Assembly (NCBI GenBank): GCA_934658705.1
Contig: CAKUHP010000009.1
Span: 1 to 54,699, forward strand
DNA: 54,699 bases
Reading direction: 5' to 3'
Source: an uncultured Collinsella sp.
Lineage (GTDB): Bacteria > Actinomycetota > Coriobacteriia > Coriobacteriales > Coriobacteriaceae
In this document: positions 44,065-51,989 of the stretch, piece after piece
Layout of the letters: each line of letters starts with the position of its first letter
Numbering within the stretch: position 1 is the first letter of the stretch
Position numbers and translations under genes: made by a program
Notes under the pieces: generated by a model
What the model was told of the DNA's origin: nothing
What the model saw: the letters and a program-made list of their open reading frames with translations, nothing else
Databases searched by the model: none

Positions 44065-44103
44065 AAACCACCACAAAGGGGACAGGCACCTTTGTGGTGG
44101 TTT
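44065..44103. repeat. GGGGAC-core palindrome
   Basis: Identical to 42271-42309 (arms AAACCACCACAAAGG / CCTTTGTGGTGGTTT). It lies between the upstream leader of the zinc-ribbon gene and the hicA promoter. Confidence 0.85.
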
Positions 44104-44147
44104 GGAACACTTGTTCTGTACGTACACATGTTCTATATTTTACTCAA

Positions 44148-44185
44148 TTGCATCGCCACCGGATTGCAACTAAAATATAGTTGCA
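44148..44185 (+). promoter_or_regulatory. hicAB promoter and operator-like palindrome
   Basis: TTGCAT (44148-44153), 17 nt, TAAAAT (44171-44176). TGCAACTA-AAATA-TAGTTGCA (44165-44185) is a palindrome overlapping the -10, suited to HicB autoregulation. Confidence 0.6.
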
Positions 44186-44200
44186 GAATGTGAGAGCGAA

Positions 44201-44464
44201 ATGACTCGAGTTGATAAGCTTATCACCCAGCTGCTTAGTTGTCCTTCGACGTATAGATTTGCCGACTTTCTTAAAGTTATGACGTCATACGGCTTTGAGA
44301 TGGACAGCAAAGGCAGGACATCCGGATCGCGCATTCGCTTTTACAGGCCATCGGACGGCAGGATGTTCGTAATGCATGCGCCCCACCCATCCGATGAGTT
44401 AACGGCGGGCACCATTCGAAACATTGTTCGTTTTCTACAAGATGTCGGAGGTTGTCATGAGTAA
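44201..44464 (+). CDS. hicA: HicA-like mRNA interferase toxin
   Basis: An 87-residue protein with a dsRBD-like HicA fold: an N-terminal helix, FADFLKVMTSYGFEMDSKGRT, then SGSRIRFYRPSDGRMFVMHAPHPSDEL with the His in the HAPHP motif, then a C-terminal helix TIRNIVRFLQDVG. HicA toxins cleave mRNA. It overlaps hicB by 8 nt. GC is lower than flanking genes, and the pair is bracketed by the same family of palindrome (44065 and 44800). Confidence 0.92.
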   Translation: MTRVDKLITQLLSCPSTYRFADFLKVMTSYGFEMDSKGRTSGSRIRFYRPSDGRMFVMHAPHPSDELTAGTIRNIVRFLQDVGGCHE

Positions 44465-44786
44465 CGTTTTGGCTTACAAGGGCTACTTTGCCCCGGTCGA
44501 GTTCGATGCCGAGCAGCATGTATTAACAGGCATGGTCGCCGGCATTAAGGACGCAATTGTGTTCGAAGGCTCTACAGTCGAAGAAGTAGAGCAGTGCTTC
44601 CATGACGCCGTTGACGACTATCTTGAGTTTTGCGCGGAAAAGGGCAAGGAACCCGAGCGGGCTTTCAAGGGTTCATTCAACGTTAGAACGGGGTCCGAGC
44701 TCCATAAAAGGGCAGCACTAGCAGCCGCAAAGAAGGGCGAATCACTCAATAAGTTTGTTGCCGAAGCAATTGCGGCGGCGCTGTAA
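44457..44786 (+). CDS. hicB: HicB-like antitoxin
   Basis: A 109-residue antitoxin. The N-terminal part is a partial RNase H fold (YKGYFAPVEFDAEQHVLTGMVAGI ... FEGSTVEEVEQCFHDAVDDYL). The C-terminal RHH-type domain ends FNVRTGSELHKRAALAAAKKGESLNKFVAEAI. It binds HicA and the operator. ATG at 44457 follows GGAGGTTGTC and overlaps the hicA stop. Confidence 0.92.
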   Translation: MSNVLAYKGYFAPVEFDAEQHVLTGMVAGIKDAIVFEGSTVEEVEQCFHDAVDDYLEFCAEKGKEPERAFKGSFNVRTGSELHKRAALAAAKKGESLNKFVAEAIAAAL

Positions 44787-44799
44787 CGACGCAGGCAGG

Positions 44800-44836
44800 A
44801 GCCACCACAAAGGGGACAGGCACCTTTGTGGTGGCT
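44800..44836. repeat. GGGGAC-core palindrome
   Basis: AGCCACCACAAAGG and CCTTTGTGGTGGCT pair over 14 bp. Against 44065, AAACC/GGTTT has become AGCC/GGCT, a compensated change. Follows hicB by 13 nt. Confidence 0.85.
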
Positions 44837-44866
44837 TACGCCGAATCTATCGCGTTTGCCCAGATA

Positions 44867-44905
44867 AAACCTGCCAAAATAAACCTGTCCCTTTTTGGCA
44901 GGTTT
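44867..44905. repeat. GGGAC-core palindrome, different arms
   Basis: AAACCTGCCAAAA and TTTTGGCAGGTTT (13 bp) enclose a loop that reads GGGACAGG on the minus strand. It abuts the cyclo-ligase ribosome-site region. Confidence 0.8.
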
Positions 44906-44921
44906 GGGAGATGATGGCTGG

Positions 44922-45518
44922 ATGGATAAGGCTGAGCTGCGGCGGGCGGTGATTGCCCGGCGCGATGCGATCGAGCTGGATGTGCGGGCGGCGAAGTCCG
45001 CCGCCGTTTGTGCGCGGCTTGTTGAGCTGCTGGAGCACGTGGGCCCCGAAGCCCCGCGCACCGTTGCCATCTATGCCGCCATGGGCTCCGAAGTCAACCC
45101 TGCCGCGTTTGCCGCCGAGGCCGCCGAGCGCGGCTGGCAGGTGGCCTATCCGTGCATGCTCTCGGCAGCTGACGCCGCGGCATGCGGCCAGCGTATGTAC
45201 ATGCGAGTGGTAGCCACGGGCGACGTCGACACGGCTCCGTTTATCGCCCACCCAACGCGGGCCTTCGCGGCTACGGACATCGACAGCGGCCGCTTCCCCA
45301 TCGTGCCTGCCGAGACCCTCGGCATGGTCGTTGTGCCGCTCGTGGCCTTCGATCGCACCGGTGCACGCCTAGGCTACGGCGGCGGCTGCTACGACCGTTA
45401 CCTGCCCACGCTCTCGGCATCGTGCCAAATCGTCGGCATCGCCTTTGACGAGCAGCGCGTCGACCACATCCCCACCGACGCCCACGACTTGCCGCTACAC
45501 AACATCATCAGCGCCTAA
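44922..45518 (+). CDS. 5-formyltetrahydrofolate cyclo-ligase
   Basis: A 198-residue folate enzyme using ATP to convert 5-formyl-THF to 5,10-methenyl-THF. DKAELRRAVIARRDAI is the N-terminal helix, VAIYAAMGSEVNPAAF the mid region, and LGYGGGCYDRYLP the substrate motif. Length is normal. ATG 44922 gives the usual N terminus. GGGAG lies 14 nt upstream, inside the right side of the 44867 palindrome, so that hairpin could affect translation. Convergent with metA. Confidence 0.95.
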   Translation: MDKAELRRAVIARRDAIELDVRAAKSAAVCARLVELLEHVGPEAPRTVAIYAAMGSEVNPAAFAAEAAERGWQVAYPCMLSAADAAACGQRMYMRVVATGDVDTAPFIAHPTRAFAATDIDSGRFPIVPAETLGMVVVPLVAFDRTGARLGYGGGCYDRYLPTLSASCQIVGIAFDEQRVDHIPTDAHDLPLHNIISA

Positions 45519-45541
45519 CCGCCGGCACGCCCCTCAGCAGC

Positions 45542-46468
45542 CTAGTGCTCTTCGCCGGCTCGTGCCAGGTCGTAGGGCGTGGTCTGGTAGACGTAATAGT
45601 TGAGCCAGTTGGTATAGAACAGCTGAGCCTGGCTGCGCCAGACGTTGCGCGGCTCGGCCGTGGGGTCATCACCCGGGAAGTAATGCGCCGGCACCTCCGG
45701 GTTGAGCCCGCGCTTTACGTCGCGCTCGTACTCCAGGCGCAGCGTGTCGGTGTCGTACTCGGGATGACCAAAGACAAAGAAGCGGCGGCTGTCGGTCGAT
45801 TTGACGATGTACAGCCCCACCTCGTCGGACACGGCCACGACCTCGAGCTGTGGCTCGGCCTCCACGTCCTCGCGGCGCACGTCGGTGTTGCGCGAGTGCA
45901 CGGCATAGAAGCGGTCGTCGAAGCCGCGCACCAGCGGGCTTTGCGGCTTCACCAGATGATGCTCAAACACACCGCTCGCCTTGGCCGGCAGGTCGTGCTT
46001 CTGAATGCCGTAGTGGTGGTACAGGCCAGCCTGTGCACCCCAGCAAATGTGCAGCGTGGAGTGCACGTGCGTGGTGGACCAATCCATGATCTGGCAGAGC
46101 TCGGGCCAGTAGTCGACCTCCTCAAACGGCATCTGCTCCACCGGCGCGCCCGTGATGATCAGGCCGTCGTAGTGGATGTCGCGGATGTCGTCGAACGTGC
46201 GGTAGAACGTCTCCAGGTGGCCGGCGCTCACGTGCGTGGCCTCGTGCGTCTTGGTGCGCAGCAGGTCCACCTCCACCTGTAGCGGCGTGTTGGAGAGCTT
46301 GCGCATGATCTGCGTCTCGGTGGCGATCTTGGTGGGCATGAGGTTGAGGATGAGCACGCGCAGCGGGCGGATGTCCTGATGCAGCGCGCGGTACTCGGTC
46401 ATGACAAAGATGTTCTCGCTCTCGAGCTGCGCGGCGGCAGGGAGGGCGTCGGGAATGCGAATGGGCAT
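45542..46468 (-). CDS. metA: Homoserine O-acetyltransferase (MetA type)
   Basis: A 308-residue MetA. Catalytic Cys142 lies in HICWGAQAG, and the His/Glu pair is in FGHPEYD. Residue 111 in GAPVEQ is Glu, which from published MetA structure-function work marks acetyl-CoA rather than succinyl-CoA use (Gly111). So it should give O-acetylhomoserine for methionine synthesis. AAGGAG precedes the ATG. It is not next to other methionine genes here, and no SAM or T-box leader is seen. Confidence 0.95.
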   Translation of the reverse strand: MPIRIPDALPAAAQLESENIFVMTEYRALHQDIRPLRVLILNLMPTKIATETQIMRKLSNTPLQVEVDLLRTKTHEATHVSAGHLETFYRTFDDIRDIHYDGLIITGAPVEQMPFEEVDYWPELCQIMDWSTTHVHSTLHICWGAQAGLYHHYGIQKHDLPAKASGVFEHHLVKPQSPLVRGFDDRFYAVHSRNTDVRREDVEAEPQLEVVAVSDEVGLYIVKSTDSRRFFVFGHPEYDTDTLRLEYERDVKRGLNPEVPAHYFPGDDPTAEPRNVWRSQAQLFYTNWLNYYVYQTTPYDLARAGEEH

Positions 46469-46570
46469 GGATGCTCCTTACGAGTCAGTTGCAGCTATGG
46501 TACAACGAGCGGCCCCATCCGCGCGAGCACATCGCCCAGTGATGCCGTCAGCGGCCCAAAACGCCTCAAA

Positions 46571-46605
46571 AGTAGAAATTAAGGCATGTCCCAAAAATCT
46601 GCTGC
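46571..46605. repeat. Degenerate GGGAC-core repeat
   Basis: The minus strand carries AGATTTTTGGGACATGCCT, matching the left half of the palindrome at 41999-42037 with one change. The right arm is degraded (AATTTCTAC instead of AAAAATCTAC), so pairing is weaker. Confidence 0.6.
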
Positions 46606-46636
46606 ACTTTAGTCTAGCAAAGTGACGGCAGGACGC

Positions 46637-46642
46637 TACAAT
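46637..46642 (+). promoter_or_regulatory. -10 element of the lactate dehydrogenase family gene
   Basis: TACAAT lies 38 nt before the ATG; no clear -35 is seen. GAAAGGA is the ribosome site. Confidence 0.45.
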
Positions 46643-46679
46643 GGTTCAACGCGAAAAACTCGGCCGAAAGGATACTCAT

Positions 46680-47657
46680 ATGTACCAGACGCGTAAGATC
46701 GGTGTGGTCGGCCAGGGCCACGTAGGAGCACATGTCGCCAACAGCCTGCTTATGCAGGGCATTGCCGATGAGCTGTACCTGTGCGATATCAACGAGGCCA
46801 AGGTGACGTCCGAGGTTCAGGACCTGCGCGACTCCCTTTCGTTTGTCCCGTATAACACCAAGATCGTCAACTGCTACGACCACTACGAGGAGCTGGCCTG
46901 CTGCGACGTCATCGTCAACGCCGCCGGCAAGGTCGCGCTGGCCGCCGGCAACCGCGACGGCGAGCTGTTCTTTACCACCGACGCCGCCCGCACCTTTGCC
47001 AAGCGCATCGTCGACGCCGGCTTCGACGGCATCTTCGTGAGCATCTCCAACCCCTGCGACGTCGTGTGCACCGAGCTGTGGCACCTGACCGGCTACGATC
47101 CCAAGAAGATCATCGGCTCGGGCTGCGGTCTGGATTCCGCCCGTCTGCGCACCGAGATCTCCAAGAAGGTCGGCGTGAGCCCCAAGTCCGTCGACGCCTA
47201 CATGATCGGCGAGCACGGCTTTAGCCAGCTGGCCGCCTTTAAGGCCGCAACCATCGCCGGCAAGAGCCTGACCGAGCTTCAGGCCGAGAACCCCGACAAG
47301 TACGCCTTCGACCACATGGAGGTCGAGGAGCTCGCGCGCAAGGGCGGCTATGTGACCTACGCCGGCAAACAGTGCACCGAGTACGCCGTCGCCAACTCTG
47401 CCGCGCGCGTCTGCGCCGCTGTGCTGCACAACGAACACGCCGTGCTTTCTGCCTCCACGCTCATGACCGGCCAATATGGCGAGGAGGGCATCTTCACCTC
47501 CCTGCCGTGCGTGATCGGCGCCGAGGGCGTCGAGGAGGTCTACACGCTCGACCTGTCCGAGCACGAGCTCGAGGGCTTCCACAAGAGCTGCCAGCACATC
47601 CGCGATAACATCGCTCAGCTCGACTGGTGGGACGCCGAGGCATACGACGCAAAGTAG
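46680..47657 (+). CDS. Lactate/2-hydroxyacid dehydrogenase (LDH/HicDH family)
   Basis: A 325-residue NAD-dependent dehydrogenase. The nucleotide motif VGQGHVGAHV opens the chain, followed by DINEAKV, the NPCDV motif and the catalytic His in IGEHG. The usual LDH substrate segment GTVLDTARFR is replaced by GCGLDSARLR. This places it near L-lactate and L-2-hydroxyisocaproate dehydrogenases, so the 2-oxo acid substrate is uncertain; pyruvate is plausible in a fermenter. GAAAGGA precedes the ATG. Codon use is strongly biased, suggesting high expression. Monocistronic. Confidence 0.9.
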   Translation: MYQTRKIGVVGQGHVGAHVANSLLMQGIADELYLCDINEAKVTSEVQDLRDSLSFVPYNTKIVNCYDHYEELACCDVIVNAAGKVALAAGNRDGELFFTTDAARTFAKRIVDAGFDGIFVSISNPCDVVCTELWHLTGYDPKKIIGSGCGLDSARLRTEISKKVGVSPKSVDAYMIGEHGFSQLAAFKAATIAGKSLTELQAENPDKYAFDHMEVEELARKGGYVTYAGKQCTEYAVANSAARVCAAVLHNEHAVLSASTLMTGQYGEEGIFTSLPCVIGAEGVEEVYTLDLSEHELEGFHKSCQHIRDNIAQLDWWDAEAYDAK

Positions 47658-47699
47658 GCCGTTGGCTAGTCTGACCTCACATATCCAAGTGCCATGCAA

Positions 47700-47740
47700 A
47701 GCGGGCCGCGCCGAAAATCCCCGGCGCGGCCCGCTTTTTT
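47700..47740. terminator. Bidirectional terminator
   Basis: GCGGGCCGCGCCG and CGGCGCGGCCCGC (13 bp perfect) are followed by TTTTTT on the plus strand and preceded by AAA. It serves the dehydrogenase gene and possibly the SIS gene. Confidence 0.9.
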
Positions 47741-47789
47741 GACTCATGCAACACGTTTGCGAATCGAAGGTGAATGGTTTCCCCGTTAC

Positions 47790-48758
47790 TTAGTACTGCT
47801 CGATGCCCATGTAGCGGCGGAACTCGGGGCTGTGGTCGAAAACCTTGCCGCGGGCGGCGCGCAGCTCGCAGCTCATCGCGTAGAAGAAGATCGGCTCGAG
47901 GAACGAACGCACGCTGGCGGGCACGTCGCCCACACCGTACTCGAGCGCGTCGAGCACCATGATCGTGTCGGTGTGCGTGTTGAGGAACGCAAGCGCACGC
48001 TCCTCCATGGGACGGCACTCTCCCGCGCCGAGCTGCACAAAGTAGAACACGCCGGGCTCGGTGGCCTCGAAGGGGCCGTGGAAGTACTCGCCGGAGTGGA
48101 TGTAGCAGCAGTGCTGCCACTGCATCTCCATGAGCGAGCAGATGGCCATGGCATAGGTCTGGCTAAAGTTGGGGCCGGAACCCAGGATATAGAAGAACTT
48201 ATGCTGCTGGCAGAGCTCGGCGAAGCGGGCGCCCAGCTCGGCGTTGACCTTCTCGCGGGCGGCAGGCAGCAGCGCGTCCATCTGCTTAAGACCCTCGTAC
48301 ATGTCGGCGAGCGCCTCGTAGCCCTCCTGCTGGTCGAGCAGCTCAGCGGCGATCAGGGCACCGATGCCCTGCGGCACCTCGGCCTGCGACACGCCTTCGC
48401 CCCACGGGTAGACCCAGGTGGTCCACTTGCCGTTATCGATTTTGGAGCCCCCGCAGTCGGTCATGGCAACGACCTCGGCGCCGGCAGCCAGCGCCATCTC
48501 ACAACCGTCGACGACCTCCTGCGTGTTGCCGCTGTGGCTACAGGCGATGACAAGCGACTTCTCGCCAAGGCTCTTGGGAGCCATCAGGCAAAACTCGCGA
48601 GCGGTGTAGACTGTGGAGGTAAACGTGGTGGCCTCGCGCTTGAGCAGCTCGTTGGCCGGCATCAGGTCGATCATCGAACCGCCGCAGGCGATCCAAAAGA
48701 CGTTCTCGATCTTACCCTTGCGCTCGATGATCTCCTGGACCAGATCGTGTGCGTTCAT
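47790..48758 (-). CDS. SIS domain protein, FrlB-like deglycase
   Basis: A 322-residue protein with two SIS domains. The first has FWIACGGSMIDLMPA and VIACSHSGNTQEVV (about 21-85); the second has FFYILGSGPNFSQTYAMAI (about 195-215) and EYFHGPFEATEPG. These motifs resemble FrlB/GfrF fructosamine-6-phosphate deglycases and GlmS-like isomerases. No kinase or PTS gene for an Amadori compound lies nearby, so the substrate is open. GGGAGGA precedes the ATG. A UTRA-type GntR regulator lies just upstream in the same direction. Confidence 0.82.
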   Translation of the reverse strand: MNAHDLVQEIIERKGKIENVFWIACGGSMIDLMPANELLKREATTFTSTVYTAREFCLMAPKSLGEKSLVIACSHSGNTQEVVDGCEMALAAGAEVVAMTDCGGSKIDNGKWTTWVYPWGEGVSQAEVPQGIGALIAAELLDQQEGYEALADMYEGLKQMDALLPAAREKVNAELGARFAELCQQHKFFYILGSGPNFSQTYAMAICSLMEMQWQHCCYIHSGEYFHGPFEATEPGVFYFVQLGAGECRPMEERALAFLNTHTDTIMVLDALEYGVGDVPASVRSFLEPIFFYAMSCELRAARGKVFDHSPEFRRYMGIEQY

Positions 48759-48814
48759 GCTGATGTTCCTCCCTGTGTGGCGGCCTTGAGCGACAGCAGC
48801 TCGTACCTGCGGTC

Positions 48815-48893
48815 GTTCTATGTTGTCCTATTTATAACACGCAAGCTACCGCAGGTGAAGTCATTTCGGCAAATTTGTTCTATGTTGTTCTAT
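48815..48893. promoter_or_regulatory. Paired GntR operator-like sites
   Basis: GTTCTATGTTGTCCTAT (48815-48831) and GTTCTATGTTGTTCTAT (48877-48893) are direct repeats 62 bp apart, each with an internal repeat of the ATAGAAC type on the minus strand. They lie between the GntR gene and the SIS gene. One overlaps a TATAAAT-like -10. Confidence 0.6.
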
Positions 48894-48902
48894 CTGTGGA
48901 CG

Positions 48903-49667
48903 TTAGATGTCGAACACGTAGCGCGAGCCCACGATCTTTTGGCGGCCGAGCAGCAAGGGGCGCTCATCGGCATCGGTAAAGTAGGCCTCCATATAGAAGA
49001 GCGGCTCACCGACCGGCACCTCGAGTAGCGGGGCCGCCTGGGCATCGGCCAGCGCAATCTCCACGGTGCACGGATCGGACTTGAGCGGTGCGCGGCCCGA
49101 ATGCTCGGCAACGACCGCAAAGATCGAGTTGTCGGTGAGGTCCTCGTCGACCAGCGTCTGCAGGTAGGGATGGTCTGTCAGCACAAAGGCGTTGTTCTCG
49201 AGCATGACTGGGATGCCGTCTGCCGTGCGCACGCGCTCGACCACGATGAGCTCGCAGCCGGGCTCCACGCCAAAGAACGCCGCGTCCTCGTGCGTCGCCG
49301 CGACCACCGTGCGCGACACCAGGCGCGCGCCCGGCACCATATCGTTGGCAGCGCAGCCATCGGTAAAGCTCTGGACGTCGCCTTTCTGGCGAATCTTGCG
49401 TTTGAGCTTGGGAGCGCACACGAAGGTGCCCCTCCCCTGCTGGCGGTTGAGGTATCCCGCGCGCGACAGTTCCTCGATGGCGCGGCGCACGGTGATGCGC
49501 CCCACGCCGTAGGACTTCGCGAGCTCCATCTCGGCAGGGATGCGCGAGCCTACCGGGTACACGCCACGCGCGATCTCGCCCTTCAGGTCATCCATGACCT
49601 GCTGGTACAGCGGCACGGCGGACACGTCAGTATGCTCGGTGCGCTCGGCTTTGCTATCGGTCGCCAT
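48903..49667 (-). CDS. GntR family regulator with UTRA domain
   Basis: A 254-residue repressor. The N-terminal winged helix spans about 18-85 (PLYQQVMDDLKGEIARGVYPVGSRIPAE ... VGRITVRRAIEELSRAGYL). The UTRA ligand domain spans about 100-248 and ends GRQKIVGSRYVFDI. UTRA regulators sense sugar phosphates. It probably controls the downstream SIS gene through the paired sites. It starts 3 nt after recQ. About a third of its residues look shared with the second GntR at 51990-52709. Confidence 0.92.
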   Translation of the reverse strand: MATDSKAERTEHTDVSAVPLYQQVMDDLKGEIARGVYPVGSRIPAEMELAKSYGVGRITVRRAIEELSRAGYLNRQQGRGTFVCAPKLKRKIRQKGDVQSFTDGCAANDMVPGARLVSRTVVAATHEDAAFFGVEPGCELIVVERVRTADGIPVMLENNAFVLTDHPYLQTLVDEDLTDNSIFAVVAEHSGRAPLKSDPCTVEIALADAQAAPLLEVPVGEPLFYMEAYFTDADERPLLLGRQKIVGSRYVFDI

Positions 49668-49670
49668 CGT

Positions 49671-51647
49671 TTATGCTCCATCCCGTGCGTGCTCGGATTC
49701 AAACTCTTCAATCGCCGCCATAAACTGCTCGCCAAAACTGTCGGCCTTTTTCTCGCCGATGCCGTTGACCTGGATAAGCTCGTCGCGCGTTTGCGGGCGC
49801 AGACGGCACAGGCCGCGCAGGGCCTTGTCGGAGAAGACCATATACGGCGCCATCTCCAGCTCGGTCGAGATCTCTTTGCGGAGTGCCCGCAGGCGCTCGA
49901 ACAGCTCGGCGTCGTCACCCACACGCGGACGCTGGTCCAGCTCGGCCTCCTCGCGCAGCAGATCAACGGCACGACGGGCGCGGGCGGATGCCTTGCGCTT
50001 GGATGCGCGGCGCTTAACGGTAAAGGCAAACGCCTCGTCCTCGACCTCGCCGGCACGCGGACCCAGGCCCACCACCGGATATTGGCCCTGCGAGGTAGCC
50101 AGGTAGCCGCGGCCGCACAGCTGGCCGATGATGTCTTTAATGCGCCCGACCGATTCGCTCGACAGCTCACCGTAGCCGCGATCCTCGTCCAGACGCATCT
50201 GGCGAATGCGCTCGGTGTTGCCGCCGTGGAGTACGTCGGCGATGAGCGACTTGCCAAAGCGCATGGGGCGCGCGGCCACGTAGCGCACGGCGGCGCGGGC
50301 CATGTCGGTGACGTCCTCGACCTCGAACTGCGTGAGGCAGTTGCTGCAGTTGCCGCAACCCTCGACCTCGTCAGCCGCGCCGTCCGCGCCCGCCGCCGCA
50401 TGCTCGGCCGCGGCCTCGTCGCCAAAATAGCGCAGCATGTATTCGCGCAGGCAGCCGGTGGTGTTGCAGTAGCCCTCCATCTGGCTGAGCAGGCGGTAGC
50501 GGTTCTGGAGCGCCCACGCGCGCTGCTCGTCGTCGAGCGCTTCGTCGGCTGCGTCGCCGCGGTCGATCAGGAAGCGACGCATGCGAAAGTCGTTACCGTT
50601 CCACAGCAAGTGGCAGCTCGCCGGATCGCCATCGCGGCCGGCGCGGCCCGCCTCCTGATAGTAGGCCTCGATGCTCTCGGGCACGTTGTTGTGGATTACG
50701 TAGCGCACGTTGGGCTTGTCGATGCCCATGCCAAAGGCGTTGGTGGCAACCATCACTTGGATGTCGTCGTCGATAAAGGCGCGCTGGCTCTGGCGGCGGG
50801 CGTCGTTGCCCATGCCGGCATGGTAGCGGCCCACGCGAATACCGCTGGGGCCCAGCGCCTCGGCAAGCTCGCCGGCCAGCGCATCGACCGTCTTGCGGGT
50901 CGAGCAATACACAATGCCGCTCTCGCTCGAATGCGCGATCACGTAATCGCGCACCCACGCGGTCTTGGCCTTGTCGCCCATCTCCTCGCAGCCAAAGTAG
51001 AGGTTCTTGCGATCGAAGCCCGTCACGACGGTCGCGGGGTTTTGCAGGCCGAGCATCTGCTGAATGTCCGTACGCACGCGCTCGGTCGCCGTGGCGGTAA
51101 AGGCCGCCACGATCGGGCGCTGCGGCAGTGCATCGATAAACTCGCGAATCTGCAGGTAGGCGGGGCGGAAATCCTGGCCCCACTGGCTCACGCAGTGGGC
51201 CTCGTCAATGGCCACGAGCGGCACGCCAATGCCGCCTTCGGCCGCGGCTTCCTGCGCAAAGGCGAGAAAGCGCGGCTCGAGCAGGCGCTCGGGCGCCACG
51301 TACATAAGCTGGTAGCGACCTTCGCGTGCACGCTTGAGCACGGTATTTTGCTGTGCCGGGGTAAGGCTGGAGTTGAGATAGCTGGGACGCGCACCCGCCG
51401 CGAGCAGCGCGCGGGTCTGGTCCTCCATAAGCGACAGCAGCGGGCTCACCACAAAAGTGATGCCGGGCAGCATAAGCGCAGGCACCTGGTAGCAGATCGA
51501 CTTGCCGGCGCCCGTGGGCATGACGCCCAGCGCATCGCGACCGGCAAGGATCGCATCGACCATGCGGTCCTGGCCAGGGCGAAACGAGGTGTAGCCAAAA
51601 TAGGCGCCGAGCGTATCGAGCGCCATCTGCTGCATGCTATCGGTCAT
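49671..51647 (-). CDS. recQ: ATP-dependent DNA helicase RecQ
   Basis: A 658-residue helicase. Motif I is MPTGAGKS (43-50), motif II AIDEAHCVSQWGQDFRP, and motif VI YYQEAGRAGRDG. The zinc domain has CLREYMLRYFG and CGNCSNC, followed by the RQC winged helix and a C-terminal HRDC domain ending QTRDELIQVNGIGEKKADSFG. Length and order match the RecQ family. AGGAAA precedes the ATG. It is the first gene of a recQ-gntR-SIS run, an odd grouping. Confidence 0.97.
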   Translation of the reverse strand: MTDSMQQMALDTLGAYFGYTSFRPGQDRMVDAILAGRDALGVMPTGAGKSICYQVPALMLPGITFVVSPLLSLMEDQTRALLAAGARPSYLNSSLTPAQQNTVLKRAREGRYQLMYVAPERLLEPRFLAFAQEAAAEGGIGVPLVAIDEAHCVSQWGQDFRPAYLQIREFIDALPQRPIVAAFTATATERVRTDIQQMLGLQNPATVVTGFDRKNLYFGCEEMGDKAKTAWVRDYVIAHSSESGIVYCSTRKTVDALAGELAEALGPSGIRVGRYHAGMGNDARRQSQRAFIDDDIQVMVATNAFGMGIDKPNVRYVIHNNVPESIEAYYQEAGRAGRDGDPASCHLLWNGNDFRMRRFLIDRGDAADEALDDEQRAWALQNRYRLLSQMEGYCNTTGCLREYMLRYFGDEAAAEHAAAGADGAADEVEGCGNCSNCLTQFEVEDVTDMARAAVRYVAARPMRFGKSLIADVLHGGNTERIRQMRLDEDRGYGELSSESVGRIKDIIGQLCGRGYLATSQGQYPVVGLGPRAGEVEDEAFAFTVKRRASKRKASARARRAVDLLREEAELDQRPRVGDDAELFERLRALRKEISTELEMAPYMVFSDKALRGLCRLRPQTRDELIQVNGIGEKKADSFGEQFMAAIEEFESEHARDGA

Positions 51648-51724
51648 GGTTTCCTAACGTCAGAATCATCTGCCGCCGATTATACGCCGCTGCGGAGACA
51701 GCAGCACACGGCCATCGCCCAGGC

Positions 51725-51807
51725 TAGTCATTGGGGACGTTCTTAAACGACTAGTCAAACAAGAACGTCCCCAACGACTAGTCATTTAAGAACGTCCCCA
51801 ACGACTA
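51725..51807. repeat. GGGGAC-core palindrome with duplicated arm
   Basis: TAGTCATTGGGGACGTTCTT (51725-51744) pairs with AAGAACGTCCCCAACGACTA (51761-51780) with one mismatch, and a second copy of that right arm lies at 51788-51807. Either right arm could pair with the left one. It fills the gap after recQ. Confidence 0.8.
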
Positions 51808-51830
51808 CTTTGGACCGTGGCAACGTCGTT

Positions 51831-51989
51831 GTTTTGGCAAGGTCAGCGAAAGCCCGCCAGAGCGAGCAAGGTGCCTTGAAACGAGGCGGCATTGACCTTC
51901 TGGTCATGCCGCCGAAGTTGAAAGGCAGATTGCCGCTCTGGCGGGCTTGCAGCGTCGGCCGGTTACGCGGTTTGGCAAAACCGCGTAAC
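51831..51989. ncRNA. 159-nt structured element, copy B
   Basis: Outer helix AAGCCCGCCAGAGCG (51850-51864) / CGCTCTGGCGGGCTT (51934-51948). Inner hairpin GGCGGCAT-T-GACC with GGTC-ATGCCGCC, loop TTCT, same bulged T as copy A. 3' hairpin GTTACGCGGTTT/AAACCGCGTAAC (51962-51989), next to the GntR stop codon. See copy A (28015-28173). Together with the palindrome at 51725 it occupies most of 51648-51989. Confidence 0.7.

Noticed and set aside
49101..51746. 881-codon plus-strand frame opposite recQ and the GntR gene
   Set aside because: Spans two well-supported minus genes and has shadow-type composition.
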